Of a DNA stretch of 64,000 nt, positions 41,296 to 48,517 are shown piece by piece (position 1 is the stretch's first letter; every line of letters starts with the position of its first letter). The DNA lies in the NCBI GenBank assembly GCA_031551525.1, contig JAVBNN010000023.1:56862-120861 (forward strand), given 5' to 3'. The position numbers and the translations under genes are program-made. The notes below the pieces were generated by a model. That model saw only the letters and a program-made list of their open reading frames with translations, did no database searches and had not been told where the DNA came from. This DNA comes from JAVBNN01 sp031551525. Lineage in GTDB: Bacteria; Bacillota; Negativicutes; Acidaminococcales; JAISLQ01.

Positions 41296-41747
41296 ATCTT
41301 CGCCCCCATAGCGCGCAGCTTCGTAGCCAGCGCACCGTAGTGTTCTGGAGCAAGGTTGGTTAAACTCGGCGCACCGAAAGAACGGATCAGCGCCAGAACT
41401 TCATCCCTGCGCCCGGCGTCCACGAGCTGCGTCATGGCGACCGCCAGCTGGTTTTGTGTGTAGACCGGCGCGGCAGTTGGTACGGCTACCGGTACGGGGT
41501 TTGTCATTGGCGCGGGTGCCAGAGCAACCGGCGCAGGAATTGGCGCCGGGGCCTGTACTGCCGGGGGCGCAACTGGCGCAGTTACTGGTTCGGGATTCGT
41601 CATTCGCCCAGCAGGAAACGGTGCGGGTTTGTTTTCATCCCTTGTCGGCGCATTGAAAGGCTCTATTCCCCGGTTTTGTATATTAGCTAAATGATTGATA
41701 GCAGCCACCAGTTCCGGGGCCTCGATTTTCACAGTTATTTCAAACAT
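41292..41747 (-). CDS. proline-rich phage early protein
   Basis: 151 residues from the ATG after GGAGAATGAAACT. A short N-terminal beta/helix part (MFEITVKIEAPELVAAINHL), a central proline-alanine linker of about 70 residues, and a helical C-terminus (LVDAGRRDEVLALIRSFG). Such proteins are common just before DUF2800; role unknown. Confidence 0.6.
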   Translation of the reverse strand: MFEITVKIEAPELVAAINHLANIQNRGIEPFNAPTRDENKPAPFPAGRMTNPEPVTAPVAPPAVQAPAPIPAPVALAPAPMTNPVPVAVPTAAPVYTQNQLAVAMTQLVDAGRRDEVLALIRSFGAPSLTNLAPEHYGALATKLRAMGAKI

Positions 41748-41769
41748 AGTTTCATTCTCCTTTTTTGAT

Positions 41770-41874
41770 TTACTTTGATATCCCATCTATCAATTCCCTG
41801 TGCCTCAGCACCCAGCAGACGATGGCAACGGCCACCGAAAAGTAAAAGAACTCCCAAAGCAACAAGTCTTTCAT
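41770..41874 (-). CDS. 34-residue membrane peptide
   Basis: ATG overlaps the TGA of the 41871-41999 frame (ATGA), implying coupled translation. The peptide MKDLLLWEFFYFSVAVAIVC then WVLRHREL has one membrane segment. No family recognised. Confidence 0.4.
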   Translation of the reverse strand: MKDLLLWEFFYFSVAVAIVCWVLRHRELIDGISK

Positions 41875-41999
41875 GTCATTACTACACTGTGGTACACCAG
41901 TACGATCAACGAAACACATATAACCGCGATACCCAAACGCTCCATTGCTATGGTGTCTACCTGCACACGTTGCAAACGCAGTCTTTCGGAAAACTTCAT
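41871..41999 (-). CDS. 42-residue membrane peptide
   Basis: ATG after AGGGGATAGCAAA. A basic N-terminus (MKFSERLRLQRVQVDTIAME) is followed by one membrane segment (GIAVICVSLIVLVYHSVV). It is coupled to the next micro-gene through ATGA. No family recognised. Confidence 0.45.
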   Translation of the reverse strand: MKFSERLRLQRVQVDTIAMERLGIAVICVSLIVLVYHSVVMT

Positions 42000-42033
42000 T
42001 TTGCTATCCCCTTTCATATTTTGGAGATATCTG

Positions 42034-42429
42034 CTACAATGTACTTGATATTGATGAGCCGATATCTTTTTGCCCCGCCTGGGGCGGATTAGTCGTCAGC
42101 GTTGCCGCGCTGGCGGCTTTTGCTTTTTCCAGCCTTGCCTTTTGGATATCAGTCAACTTCCCTCCTTTCTTTGGCGCCAAGAGTCTGCGCATCAACTCAG
42201 AATCCGCCGTGATTTCGGGCATGCTTACCTGCTTTACTTCCGGCTGGCGGCAAAGCGCATATTTTTCCAGCGCCTCAAGGCCTGCCGCCAGCGGTATCTT
42301 TATGTGCGCCTTGCCAGCAATTATGCAGGGGAGAGATCCCTCCATAGCCAGCTTGCGTATAGTGTTGAGGCTTACCCCCTGTACTTTTTTATGTAGCTCT
42401 CGCGGCGATACATACTGCGTTTCTGCCAT
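42034..42429 (-). CDS. excisionase-like DNA-binding protein
   Basis: 131 residues, ATG after GGAGGTGAAAAATA. The N-terminus VSPRELHKKVQGVSLNTIRK then LAMEGSLPCIIAGKAHIKIP is a MerR/Xis-like winged helix. The rest is a linker with a short helix. It is near the start of the leftward early operon, where excision functions are found, and is divergent from the 42485 gene. Confidence 0.6.
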   Translation of the reverse strand: MAETQYVSPRELHKKVQGVSLNTIRKLAMEGSLPCIIAGKAHIKIPLAAGLEALEKYALCRQPEVKQVSMPEITADSELMRRLLAPKKGGKLTDIQKARLEKAKAASAATLTTNPPQAGQKDIGSSISSTL

Positions 42430-42484
42430 TATTTTTCACCTCCTATATTTTGATGGTATAATCACCTTATGAAAGGAGGTGATT

Positions 42485-42979
42485 ATGATGGACGAGAAAG
42501 ATTTTTTGAATCTCTTCATATCTCTGTTGGCATCGGTAATTTTCACATTATTTGTGTATGAACATTTAAAGAAAAACCTGGAAGACGCCTATATTGGTAT
42601 TGCGGAAGAATGCATTAAAAATTTTGATTTACCAGAAGATACTTCGCCTGCGAAAATACTCCGTTTTGCTTATTTCATTTTTTCCGGTATTCTTTTTGTA
42701 ATCTACGTAAAGACCCCTACGCTTTTGATGCCTGTAATCTTTGCAATACCGGCTGCTGTCATCTCACCGCCGATAATATTGCTTATATTGGTTATTTTTG
42801 CTTTTTCCATTTGGCACACATTGGCGTTTCTTTTTGATCTGATTTTATTTGTCGCATATGTGCCCAGTAAAATGTATCGCGATCGTGAAAACCCCAGTAT
42901 TAAGCAGTTTAGAATGTTTGTAAGCTATTTGATGGTGTTAGTTTTTATTTGGGGTATCATCTGGGGTTACCTTAAATAA
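42485..42979 (+). CDS. accessory membrane protein
   Basis: 164 residues from the ATG after AAAGGAGGTGATT. Several hydrophobic stretches (FISLLASVIFTLFVYEHL, AYFIFSGILFVIYV, LLMPVIFAIPAAVISPPIIL, FAFSIWHTLAFLFDLILFV, FVSYLMVLVFIWGIIWGYL). It runs against the early operon from its own extended -10 (TGGTATAAT at 42454-42462), so it is likely made in the lysogen. No family recognised. Confidence 0.5.
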   Translation: MMDEKDFLNLFISLLASVIFTLFVYEHLKKNLEDAYIGIAEECIKNFDLPEDTSPAKILRFAYFIFSGILFVIYVKTPTLLMPVIFAIPAAVISPPIILLILVIFAFSIWHTLAFLFDLILFVAYVPSKMYRDRENPSIKQFRMFVSYLMVLVFIWGIIWGYLK

Positions 42980-43105
42980 CGCAATCATTTTCTTTTTCAC
43001 TTCCGGCGCTTCGTCGACCAGCATCTTTACAAAGTACCAAGCCAAAAAAAGAAAAAGTTGAAACCAAACTAAAGATAAAAGAAATAAAAATATTTCCATT
43101 AACAC
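42938..43105 (-). CDS. small membrane protein
   Basis: 55 residues from a GTG (an ATG two codons later is possible); the longer frame would start inside its own ribosome site. One membrane segment (IFLFLLSLVWFQLFLFLAWYF) and a basic tail. Its 3' end overlaps the convergent membrane-protein gene by 42 bases. Confidence 0.45.
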   Translation of the reverse strand: MLMEIFLFLLSLVWFQLFLFLAWYFVKMLVDEAPEVKKKMIALFKVTPDDTPNKN

Positions 43106-43151
43106 AGTATTGTCCTTCACCTCCTATGCCGTAGTTTTGGTTTGTATATGG

Positions 43152-43157
43152 TATAAT
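43152..43157 (+). promoter_or_regulatory. extended -10 promoter
   Basis: TGGTATAAT with a poor -35. Predicted start near 43164, at the first base of an 11-bp inverted repeat arm. Confidence 0.55.
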
Positions 43158-43163
43158 CTATCT

Positions 43164-43396
43164 GTGAAGCCCCTGGAAAGAAGGCACAATGCTGTTTAGC
43201 TACTACACTCTTGGCCTAACCCCCGAAGCCGTAAAGGCTTTGGTAGCAAACCTTAAAGCAGAAGGCAAGTCTACCGAAGAAATCATTGTCGAAGTTGTAA
43301 GCCAAAACAACCAGGATATTAACGCCAATCTCCGCTCCACCCTTCAATCCTTTGAAGATGAAATAAGAAAACTCCGATAACCGCGAGGGGCTTCAC
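43164..43396. repeat. 11-bp inverted repeat bracketing a small gene
   Basis: GTGAAGCCCCT at 43164-43174 and its exact complement AGGGGCTTCAC at 43386-43396 lie at the expected 5' and 3' ends of the 43189-43380 mRNA, so the message could fold end to end. Confidence 0.7.
43189..43380 (+). CDS. small helical protein, 63 aa
   Basis: ATG after AAGAAGG. SYYTLGLTPEAVKALVANLK and LRSTLQSFEDEIRKLR suggest a short N-terminal strand and two helices, the second suited to a coiled coil. It is transcribed against the early operon, and its message ends can pair. No family recognised. Confidence 0.5.
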   Translation: MLFSYYTLGLTPEAVKALVANLKAEGKSTEEIIVEVVSQNNQDINANLRSTLQSFEDEIRKLR

Positions 43397-43608
43397 TTTG
43401 CACTAAGCACCGCATTAAAATCGCCCTTTTTCAAAATGCAGGTAATTTTTACCATCTCGCCGTCAGCCGAATCCTCAACAAAAGATACATTCAAATCCTC
43501 AACACTGGTGCGCTTTGCCACAAGCTGCCAGTCCTTTTTTTCTAAAGGCGACTTTTCCACCTTGACACTGCCTGCCCATCGCCCCTGCGTTAACATCTCA
43601 ACTTTCAT
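43393..43608 (-). CDS. hypothetical early protein, 71 aa
   Basis: ATG after AGGAGAGAGAAT. A small beta-rich protein (GRWAGSVKVEKSPLEKKDWQ, VKITCILKKGDFNAVLSAK). It directly follows the Cro-like gene in the early operon. No family recognised. Confidence 0.5.
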   Translation of the reverse strand: MKVEMLTQGRWAGSVKVEKSPLEKKDWQLVAKRTSVEDLNVSFVEDSADGEMVKITCILKKGDFNAVLSAK

Positions 43609-43621
43609 ATTCTCTCTCCTT

Positions 43622-43849
43622 TCAGGCCGTAGTTTTTGCTTGTTTTAACAAATCATTTTTGTTGTTTTCGGCAAAAAAAAGTAACTCCACTGAAAACCCT
43701 GAGTCTTTAGAAATTTCTTTCATAGTCTTTACTGGTGGATTTACCTTACCCTGTTCCCAGTTACTCCAAGTTTGTTGAGTTACATTGTATTTGTCTGCCA
43801 TTTCTTGTTGGCTGCGATCTCCGCGATACTTGACTAACATAAAGTTCAT
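43622..43849 (-). CDS. Cro-like XRE regulator
   Basis: 75 residues, ATG after GAGGTGACAGC. YRGDRSQQEMADKYNVTQQT then WSNWEQGKVNPPVKTMKEIS is an XRE helix-turn-helix. It is divergent from the CI-like gene across a five-operator region and opens the leftward early operon, the place of Cro. Confidence 0.8.
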   Translation of the reverse strand: MNFMLVKYRGDRSQQEMADKYNVTQQTWSNWEQGKVNPPVKTMKEISKDSGFSVELLFFAENNKNDLLKQAKTTA

Positions 43850-43870
43850 TTTGCTGTCACCTCGCTTTCA

Positions 43871-44001
43871 ACAAATTTAATTTGTTAAGACAAGATTAAC
43901 ACAAATTATTTTTGTTGTAAATAGTTTTTTCACAAATTATTTTTGTGGCTTTCTTTTCACAAATATTTTTTGTATAATACAAGTATACAAATTATTTTTG
44001 T
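43871..44001. promoter_or_regulatory. lysis-lysogeny switch with five operators
   Basis: Five 15-bp sites of form ACAAA-n5-TTTGT at 43871-43885, 43901-43915, 43932-43946, 43959-43973 and 43987-44001; three are identical (ACAAATTATTTTTGT). Centres are 27-31 bp apart. TATAAT at 43973-43978 is the likely -10 for the CI-like gene and lies between the last two sites. Confidence 0.8.
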
Positions 44002-44016
44002 TAGGGTGTGTGTATT

Positions 44017-44379
44017 ATGGATTTAGATAGAACGGCCGTTGCAACGGCTCTCAAAAAACTAAGAGAAGAAAAGGAAATGTCCCAGCAGGAGTTAGCAAAT
44101 ATGCTTGGCAAGACACAGCAGGCTGTCGATGCTTGGGAGCGTGGCCTTGCTGTGCCCGCGCCTAATATGCTTTCGCGCATGGCTACTATTTATGATGTTT
44201 CCGTAGACTACCTTCTTGGCCGCACCATTGTCCGGCGGCCTATTGAAACTACCGCTGCACATATGACGGACATCGACGGCGAATTGACGGACACGGAAGA
44301 GGCTAGTCTACGGGCATATCTGGCTATTATGCGCCAGCAGGCAAAAGACAAACAGGCGAAACTGCCGCCGGAGAAATGA
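44017..44379 (+). CDS. CI-like XRE repressor
   Basis: 120 residues from the ATG after AGGGTG. LKKLREEKEMSQQELANMLG then KTQQAVDAWERGLAVPAPNM is the helix-turn-helix, followed by SVDYLLGRT and a helical tail. It has no peptidase domain, so induction must come another way; the ImmA-type protease at 45587 and the two antirepressors are candidates. Confidence 0.8.
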   Translation: MDLDRTAVATALKKLREEKEMSQQELANMLGKTQQAVDAWERGLAVPAPNMLSRMATIYDVSVDYLLGRTIVRRPIETTAAHMTDIDGELTDTEEASLRAYLAIMRQQAKDKQAKLPPEK

Positions 44380-44482
44380 ACATACACAAAAAATTATGCG
44401 AAATGCAGAGAAAAAGTGCAAAAATGACACTTAAAGCTTAATAAATTAACTTAAAGGCATAAAAAACTACTCTTTTCGCTTT

Positions 44483-44511
44483 ATGACAACAACAATCAAA
44501 TATGTTACAAT
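44483..44511 (+). promoter_or_regulatory. promoter of abiF RNA and abiF gene
   Basis: ATGACA, 17 bases, TACAAT. Start predicted near 44518. Bases 44380-44482 between the repressor gene and this promoter show nothing else. Confidence 0.55.
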
Positions 44512-44517
44512 GGTCGC

Positions 44518-44606
44518 AGAGAGATCTGGGAATGAGTTCATACTCACACCCCCAGGCCAACGATAGCCCCTGTACCATTGGTACGGGGGCTATTCGTCTT
44601 TCTGGG
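44518..44606 (+). ncRNA. abiF-associated structured RNA
   Basis: Two hairpins: CTGGG/CCCAG (44526-44555) with an inner TGAG/CTCA stem, then ATAGCCCC/GGGGCTAT (44563-44593) with inner GTAC pairing and a T-rich tail, a terminator just before the abiF ribosome site. A conserved RNA upstream of abiF genes is known from comparative genomics (abiF motif); the match here is by position and shape only. Confidence 0.55.
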
Positions 44607-44616
44607 AGGTTTTATT

Positions 44617-45567
44617 ATGACTGAAAAAGTATTTAAAACTTATGATGAGCAAATTGATCTTTTAGTAAAACGTGGTCTTATTGTTGATGATAGAGACAAG
44701 GCCATACAAATACTTAAAAAGGAAAATTATTATAATCTTATAAACGGTTATAATGATCTTTTCCTTGCCAATACCCAGCCGGAGGAATGTTATAAAAAAG
44801 GTGCGAATTTTGTTGAAGTATTTGCACTTTATGATTTTGACAGGGTGTTGCGCGAGTTACTTTTGATTGAGCTATTACGCATTGAAAAATGTATCCGTAC
44901 CACAATAACACACGTTTTCTCAAGCCATTATGGACATGATCATCGTACGTATCTTGACCCAGCACATTTTAACACCAGAAATGAGGTCAACCAAAAAAAC
45001 ACACAAGAAATTATAGATGACCTGCAAAAGTTAATCCAGTCACATAGCAGTAACCATAAAGCGATTGCCCACTATCTTGATAAACATAAATACATCCCCT
45101 TGTGGGTATTATCTGCTGTTATAACATTTGGCACTTTGAACAAGTTTTTTACGCAACTGCAATTGGCAAAAAAACAGGAAATAACTGCTGCTTTCAATCT
45201 TTCTATCAGAGAATTCGAGCCGTTTTTATATATATTATCCAGTTTTAGAAATAAATGTGCCCACGGTGAAAGGATTTATTATTACGCAAAAGATGGTGCA
45301 AAACCGAGGTTTATTCCGGAACTAAACTATCACCACCGTTTACACATTCCTAAAAACTCCAAAGGCTATAAGTATGGAACAAATGATATATTAGCTGTAT
45401 TGATTACAATGAAGCATTTTATGCCTAAGGATCGTTACGCCACTCTAATTGTAAAAATAGAAGAAATCTTAACAAAACTTTCTTCGAAGCTTTTTGTTGT
45501 AAAAATCGACGAAGTAAACCACATCATGGGCCTCGTACCTAACTGGACAGATTTGAGGAAAATCTAG
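44617..45567 (+). CDS. AbiF/AbiD-type abortive infection protein
   Basis: 316 residues from the ATG after GGGAGG. TYDEQIDLLVKRGLIVDDRD, ENYYNLINGYNDLF, LYDFDRVLRELLLIELLRIE and SFRNKCAHGERIY are Abi_2 landmarks; R211 and H216 form the R-x4-H motif of HEPN ribonucleases. Such proteins stop phage growth, likely by RNA cleavage. It lies in the lysogeny region behind a structured RNA and terminator that may keep it low, so it is probably a prophage-borne defence. Confidence 0.85.
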   Translation: MTEKVFKTYDEQIDLLVKRGLIVDDRDKAIQILKKENYYNLINGYNDLFLANTQPEECYKKGANFVEVFALYDFDRVLRELLLIELLRIEKCIRTTITHVFSSHYGHDHRTYLDPAHFNTRNEVNQKNTQEIIDDLQKLIQSHSSNHKAIAHYLDKHKYIPLWVLSAVITFGTLNKFFTQLQLAKKQEITAAFNLSIREFEPFLYILSSFRNKCAHGERIYYYAKDGAKPRFIPELNYHHRLHIPKNSKGYKYGTNDILAVLITMKHFMPKDRYATLIVKIEEILTKLSSKLFVVKIDEVNHIMGLVPNWTDLRKI

Positions 45568-45586
45568 AAACATTGGAGCTTTTACT

Positions 45587-46045
45587 ATGAACTCACTAAT
45601 CGCCCTTGCCGACCAGGAGAACATTAGCGTTTCATATGACAACGTATTCAAACGCTTTCACACCCTTGGCCTATACAACAGCGATGGCGCAACACACCAG
45701 ATAATCCTCGACAACACCCTCAAAAACGACTACCGACTTTGCCGCTGCATTCTCGCCGAAGAACTTGGCCACCACTTCACCAGCGTTGGCCCCACCTTCT
45801 ACAAAGCCGCCAACTTCTGCTTCTGGAAGCTTAACCACATAAAAGCAGAGCTCAAAGCCTTAAAGTGGTCAGCTTTTTATCTCATGCCGGAACCTTTGTT
45901 GCAGCAAGCCATAAACAGAGAGCATTTTAATATGGGCTATGAATTTGAAGATTACTTTGAAGTAACACCACAACTCTTAATTCACCGGCTGCGCTATGTG
46001 CCTGACCTTAGCTTTTTGTGCATTAGTGATTTAGCGGAAATGTAA
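45587..46045 (+). CDS. ImmA/IrrE-type metallopeptidase
   Basis: 152 residues. CILAEELGHHFTSVG corresponds to the zinc motif of ImmA-type proteins; the usual first His is Glu, as in several phage members, leaving EELGHH. ImmA cleaves prophage repressors on signal. The gene is 19 bases after abiF and three genes' distance from the CI-like repressor, its likely target. The switch in the first zinc ligand makes activity uncertain. Confidence 0.7.
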   Translation: MNSLIALADQENISVSYDNVFKRFHTLGLYNSDGATHQIILDNTLKNDYRLCRCILAEELGHHFTSVGPTFYKAANFCFWKLNHIKAELKALKWSAFYLMPEPLLQQAINREHFNMGYEFEDYFEVTPQLLIHRLRYVPDLSFLCISDLAEM

Positions 46046-46069
46046 ATACTATACAAAGGGGCTAACAAG

Positions 46070-46624
46070 GTGATTGATAATCCAGTGAAAAAATTTTTGT
46101 TTTTAGACTACATGAATTACAAGAAAAGGGAAGCGAAAGAAACACAACTCTTTTCTTTATGGATTCATCACAGTGAGCTATTATGGACTAACATAAAGTA
46201 CCTAGTTACCATTTTTCTCGCCTCTATAACTGGCTGGTTTTTCTTGATAGAAAAAGCTAAGGCGCCTGGGGATAAGTACTACATGTGTGCTGCTGTGGTA
46301 TCTCTTCTCTGCCCTATCTTTGTATTTTTTCCATGGCAACTTGGTGTTCGTTGTGTCGATAAACAAAAAGCGATTGAAAAAAAACTGCCACATATTTTTA
46401 ATCTTTTTGATGAAATGCCAAACACTGCCATTATGCGCGGGCGTATTATTTATAACCGAATATTTTATACGATAGCCTTTGTGTGCGCTATATTGCTTGT
46501 AATTGCAACAAGTCTGTTAATATGGCCTATAATATGGTCTGTAATATGGTCTTTTACATGCTCCATCCAAAATTTTAAATTTATACACAACTTTATAAAA
46601 ATCATTCTCCCTTTATTTCAGTAA
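46070..46624 (+). CDS. membrane protein
   Basis: 184 residues, GTG start after AAGGGG. Pairs of membrane segments at about 43-58 (LVTIFLASITGWFFLI), 73-92 (AAVVSLLCPIFVFFPWQLG) and 133-160 (AFVCAILLVIATSLLIWPII). AT-rich accessory gene in the lysogeny operon. No family recognised. Confidence 0.5.
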   Translation: MIDNPVKKFLFLDYMNYKKREAKETQLFSLWIHHSELLWTNIKYLVTIFLASITGWFFLIEKAKAPGDKYYMCAAVVSLLCPIFVFFPWQLGVRCVDKQKAIEKKLPHIFNLFDEMPNTAIMRGRIIYNRIFYTIAFVCAILLVIATSLLIWPIIWSVIWSFTCSIQNFKFIHNFIKIILPLFQ

Positions 46625-46640
46625 AGAAAGGATCCCCGCC

Positions 46641-46823
46641 ATGATGTTCCCTAAAAAACCAAAATCGCCAGTCCTGCCAGTTGACCCGGCAGATATTGAC
46701 GAGCTGGAACGAAGCGTCGTTTCAATAAACGGCAAGCCATACACTGAGACAAGCGAAAAAGAAAAAGCCGCGCTCCGTGAAGCGCTGGCTGATGAGTGGA
46801 GGAAGTATCCGAATAAGGAATAA
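46641..46823 (+). CDS. hypothetical protein, 60 aa
   Basis: ATG after AAAGGATCC. Proline-rich N-terminus then a charged helix (SEKEKAALREALADEWRKYP). No family recognised. The gap 46824-46933 has three copies of TTATTGGTTTT and nothing else clear. Confidence 0.4.
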   Translation: MMFPKKPKSPVLPVDPADIDELERSVVSINGKPYTETSEKEKAALREALADEWRKYPNKE

Positions 46824-46945
46824 AAAAATTTTGTGGAATATTTTATTGGTTTTTTAAAGTACTAGTTTTCGCCCCAACCGCTATTTTAGGCCCTTTTTAT
46901 TGGTTTTTTATTGGTTTTCATTTACAAAAAGGAGTGAATTACATC

Positions 46946-48457
46946 TTGGATTTCAATAAGTTGTCAAGAGAAAATGGCTGTATAGAATACAAGCTTTGTG
47001 CCCATAAACTTCCTGGCACTTTTTGGGAAACTTATTCTGCTTTCGCAAATACCGCTGGCGGCACAATAATACTAGGGGTACAAGAAAATGCTCATCACGC
47101 GCCTACTATTGAAGGCGTTGTGAATCCTGAAAAAATTATTACTGACCTTTTCAGCACGGCCTCGTCTTTAGAAAAAGTTAATCTTAACCTGCTAAAAGAA
47201 GAAAACATATCTATAGAAACTAGCGATGATAAAAAATTTATTTGCATTATAATCCCGGAAGCGCCTATGAATAAAAAACCTGTGTATCTTAAGAAAAACA
47301 TGAAACTTACGTATATCCGCAAATATGACGGTGATCATATTGCTACAGACGAGGAGCTGCGTGCATTCGTCAGAAATACTTTTGATAATATTGATAGTGA
47401 ACTTTTAGATGGTTATGACATAAATGACCTCCACTTTACAAGTATTATTAATTTCAGAACACTTATACAGGAAAGAAATCCCTCCACAGATTATTCGCAA
47501 ATGAACCCTACTGATTTTTTACGTCAAATGGGGTTGTTTGGTGAAGACAAAAATGATGGCGGAAAAATAAAACTTACATTAGGAGGATTATTGTTTTTAG
47601 GTAAATATCAATCTATAATAAACAAAATTCCGCATTTTCATTTAGATTATTTTGATAAGCGCGGCAATAGTGAGCGTTGGCGAGATAGAGTTGCTGCGGG
47701 TGATCTTTTATACCCTGAACTTAATGTGTTTTCATACTATTGGACGATTTACAGTAAATTGAAATCCACAATAGAAGAACCATTTAAGTTAGACAAAAAT
47801 ATCATTCGTAAATCAGCTATAGAATTAGATGTGGCGTTACGTGAAGCACTAGTAAACATGCTCATTCATGCTGATTATAGAGAAGCAAGTACTTCATTAA
47901 CAACTGAAGTACATGATGCATATTATATATTTATAAATCCCGGAATAATGAAAATCTCCCCAAAAGAGTTTTTTACTGGAGGAATTTCTAAGCCCCGAAA
48001 CCATGTTTTAACAACTTTATTTCGTAAAATGGGGGTCTCCGAGCGTGCCGGTAGTGGCGGGCCCAAAATATATGATGTTGTAAATAAAAACCAATTTCGT
48101 ATGCCAGAACTGGAAACAAACTTGGAAAAAACCATTCTTAAACTATGGGGCGTAGAGTTGGAACATTCTTACCCAGAACTATCCGCCAATGCAAAGGCCG
48201 TATATTTGGTCTTAAAGGATCCTTCCAATACCTATTCATCTTCACAAATCCAAGACAAAACCAAGTTGAGTAGGCATTATTTACGACAAGCACTAAAAGA
48301 ATTAGAAGATAAGGACTTAATCATAAGAACAGGACAAAAAAAATCTCAGAAATATACTAAAAAAATGTCTAATATAGAGCTTATTTCCATAATTGACAGA
48401 GGATTTAAGCATGCTAAAGATTTATTACTTGCTTACGATAACAAAGAAGATCGGTGA
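46946..48457 (+). CDS. Schlafen/AlbA_2-type ATP-binding protein
   Basis: 503 residues from a TTG after AAAGGAG; the GTG at 46934 is too near the ribosome site. N-terminus: AFANTAGGTIILGVQEN, the AlbA_2 fold. Middle: ALREALVNMLIHADYREAST, and near the end GVSERAGSGGPKIYDVVNKN, the ATP-binding C-terminal domain usual in these proteins, then a winged helix (SRHYLRQALKELEDKDLI). Such genes are transcription regulators or defence factors. It lies between ImmA and integrase. Confidence 0.7.
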   Translation: MDFNKLSRENGCIEYKLCAHKLPGTFWETYSAFANTAGGTIILGVQENAHHAPTIEGVVNPEKIITDLFSTASSLEKVNLNLLKEENISIETSDDKKFICIIIPEAPMNKKPVYLKKNMKLTYIRKYDGDHIATDEELRAFVRNTFDNIDSELLDGYDINDLHFTSIINFRTLIQERNPSTDYSQMNPTDFLRQMGLFGEDKNDGGKIKLTLGGLLFLGKYQSIINKIPHFHLDYFDKRGNSERWRDRVAAGDLLYPELNVFSYYWTIYSKLKSTIEEPFKLDKNIIRKSAIELDVALREALVNMLIHADYREASTSLTTEVHDAYYIFINPGIMKISPKEFFTGGISKPRNHVLTTLFRKMGVSERAGSGGPKIYDVVNKNQFRMPELETNLEKTILKLWGVELEHSYPELSANAKAVYLVLKDPSNTYSSSQIQDKTKLSRHYLRQALKELEDKDLIIRTGQKKSQKYTKKMSNIELISIIDRGFKHAKDLLLAYDNKEDR

Positions 48458-48517
48458 CCATGGAAAACTCATTCCATGCCGACTGTTCCAGCGACAGCCA
48501 GCACCAAGGAGCACCAC

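Noticed and set aside
44578..44616. Longer start for the AbiF gene
   Set aside because: It would begin inside the terminator hairpin and has no ribosome site; the ATG at 44617 follows GGGAGG.
46824..46933. Repeated TTATTGGTTTT as a regulatory array
   Set aside because: Copies are few, AT-rich and unevenly spaced; I cannot tell it from composition bias.
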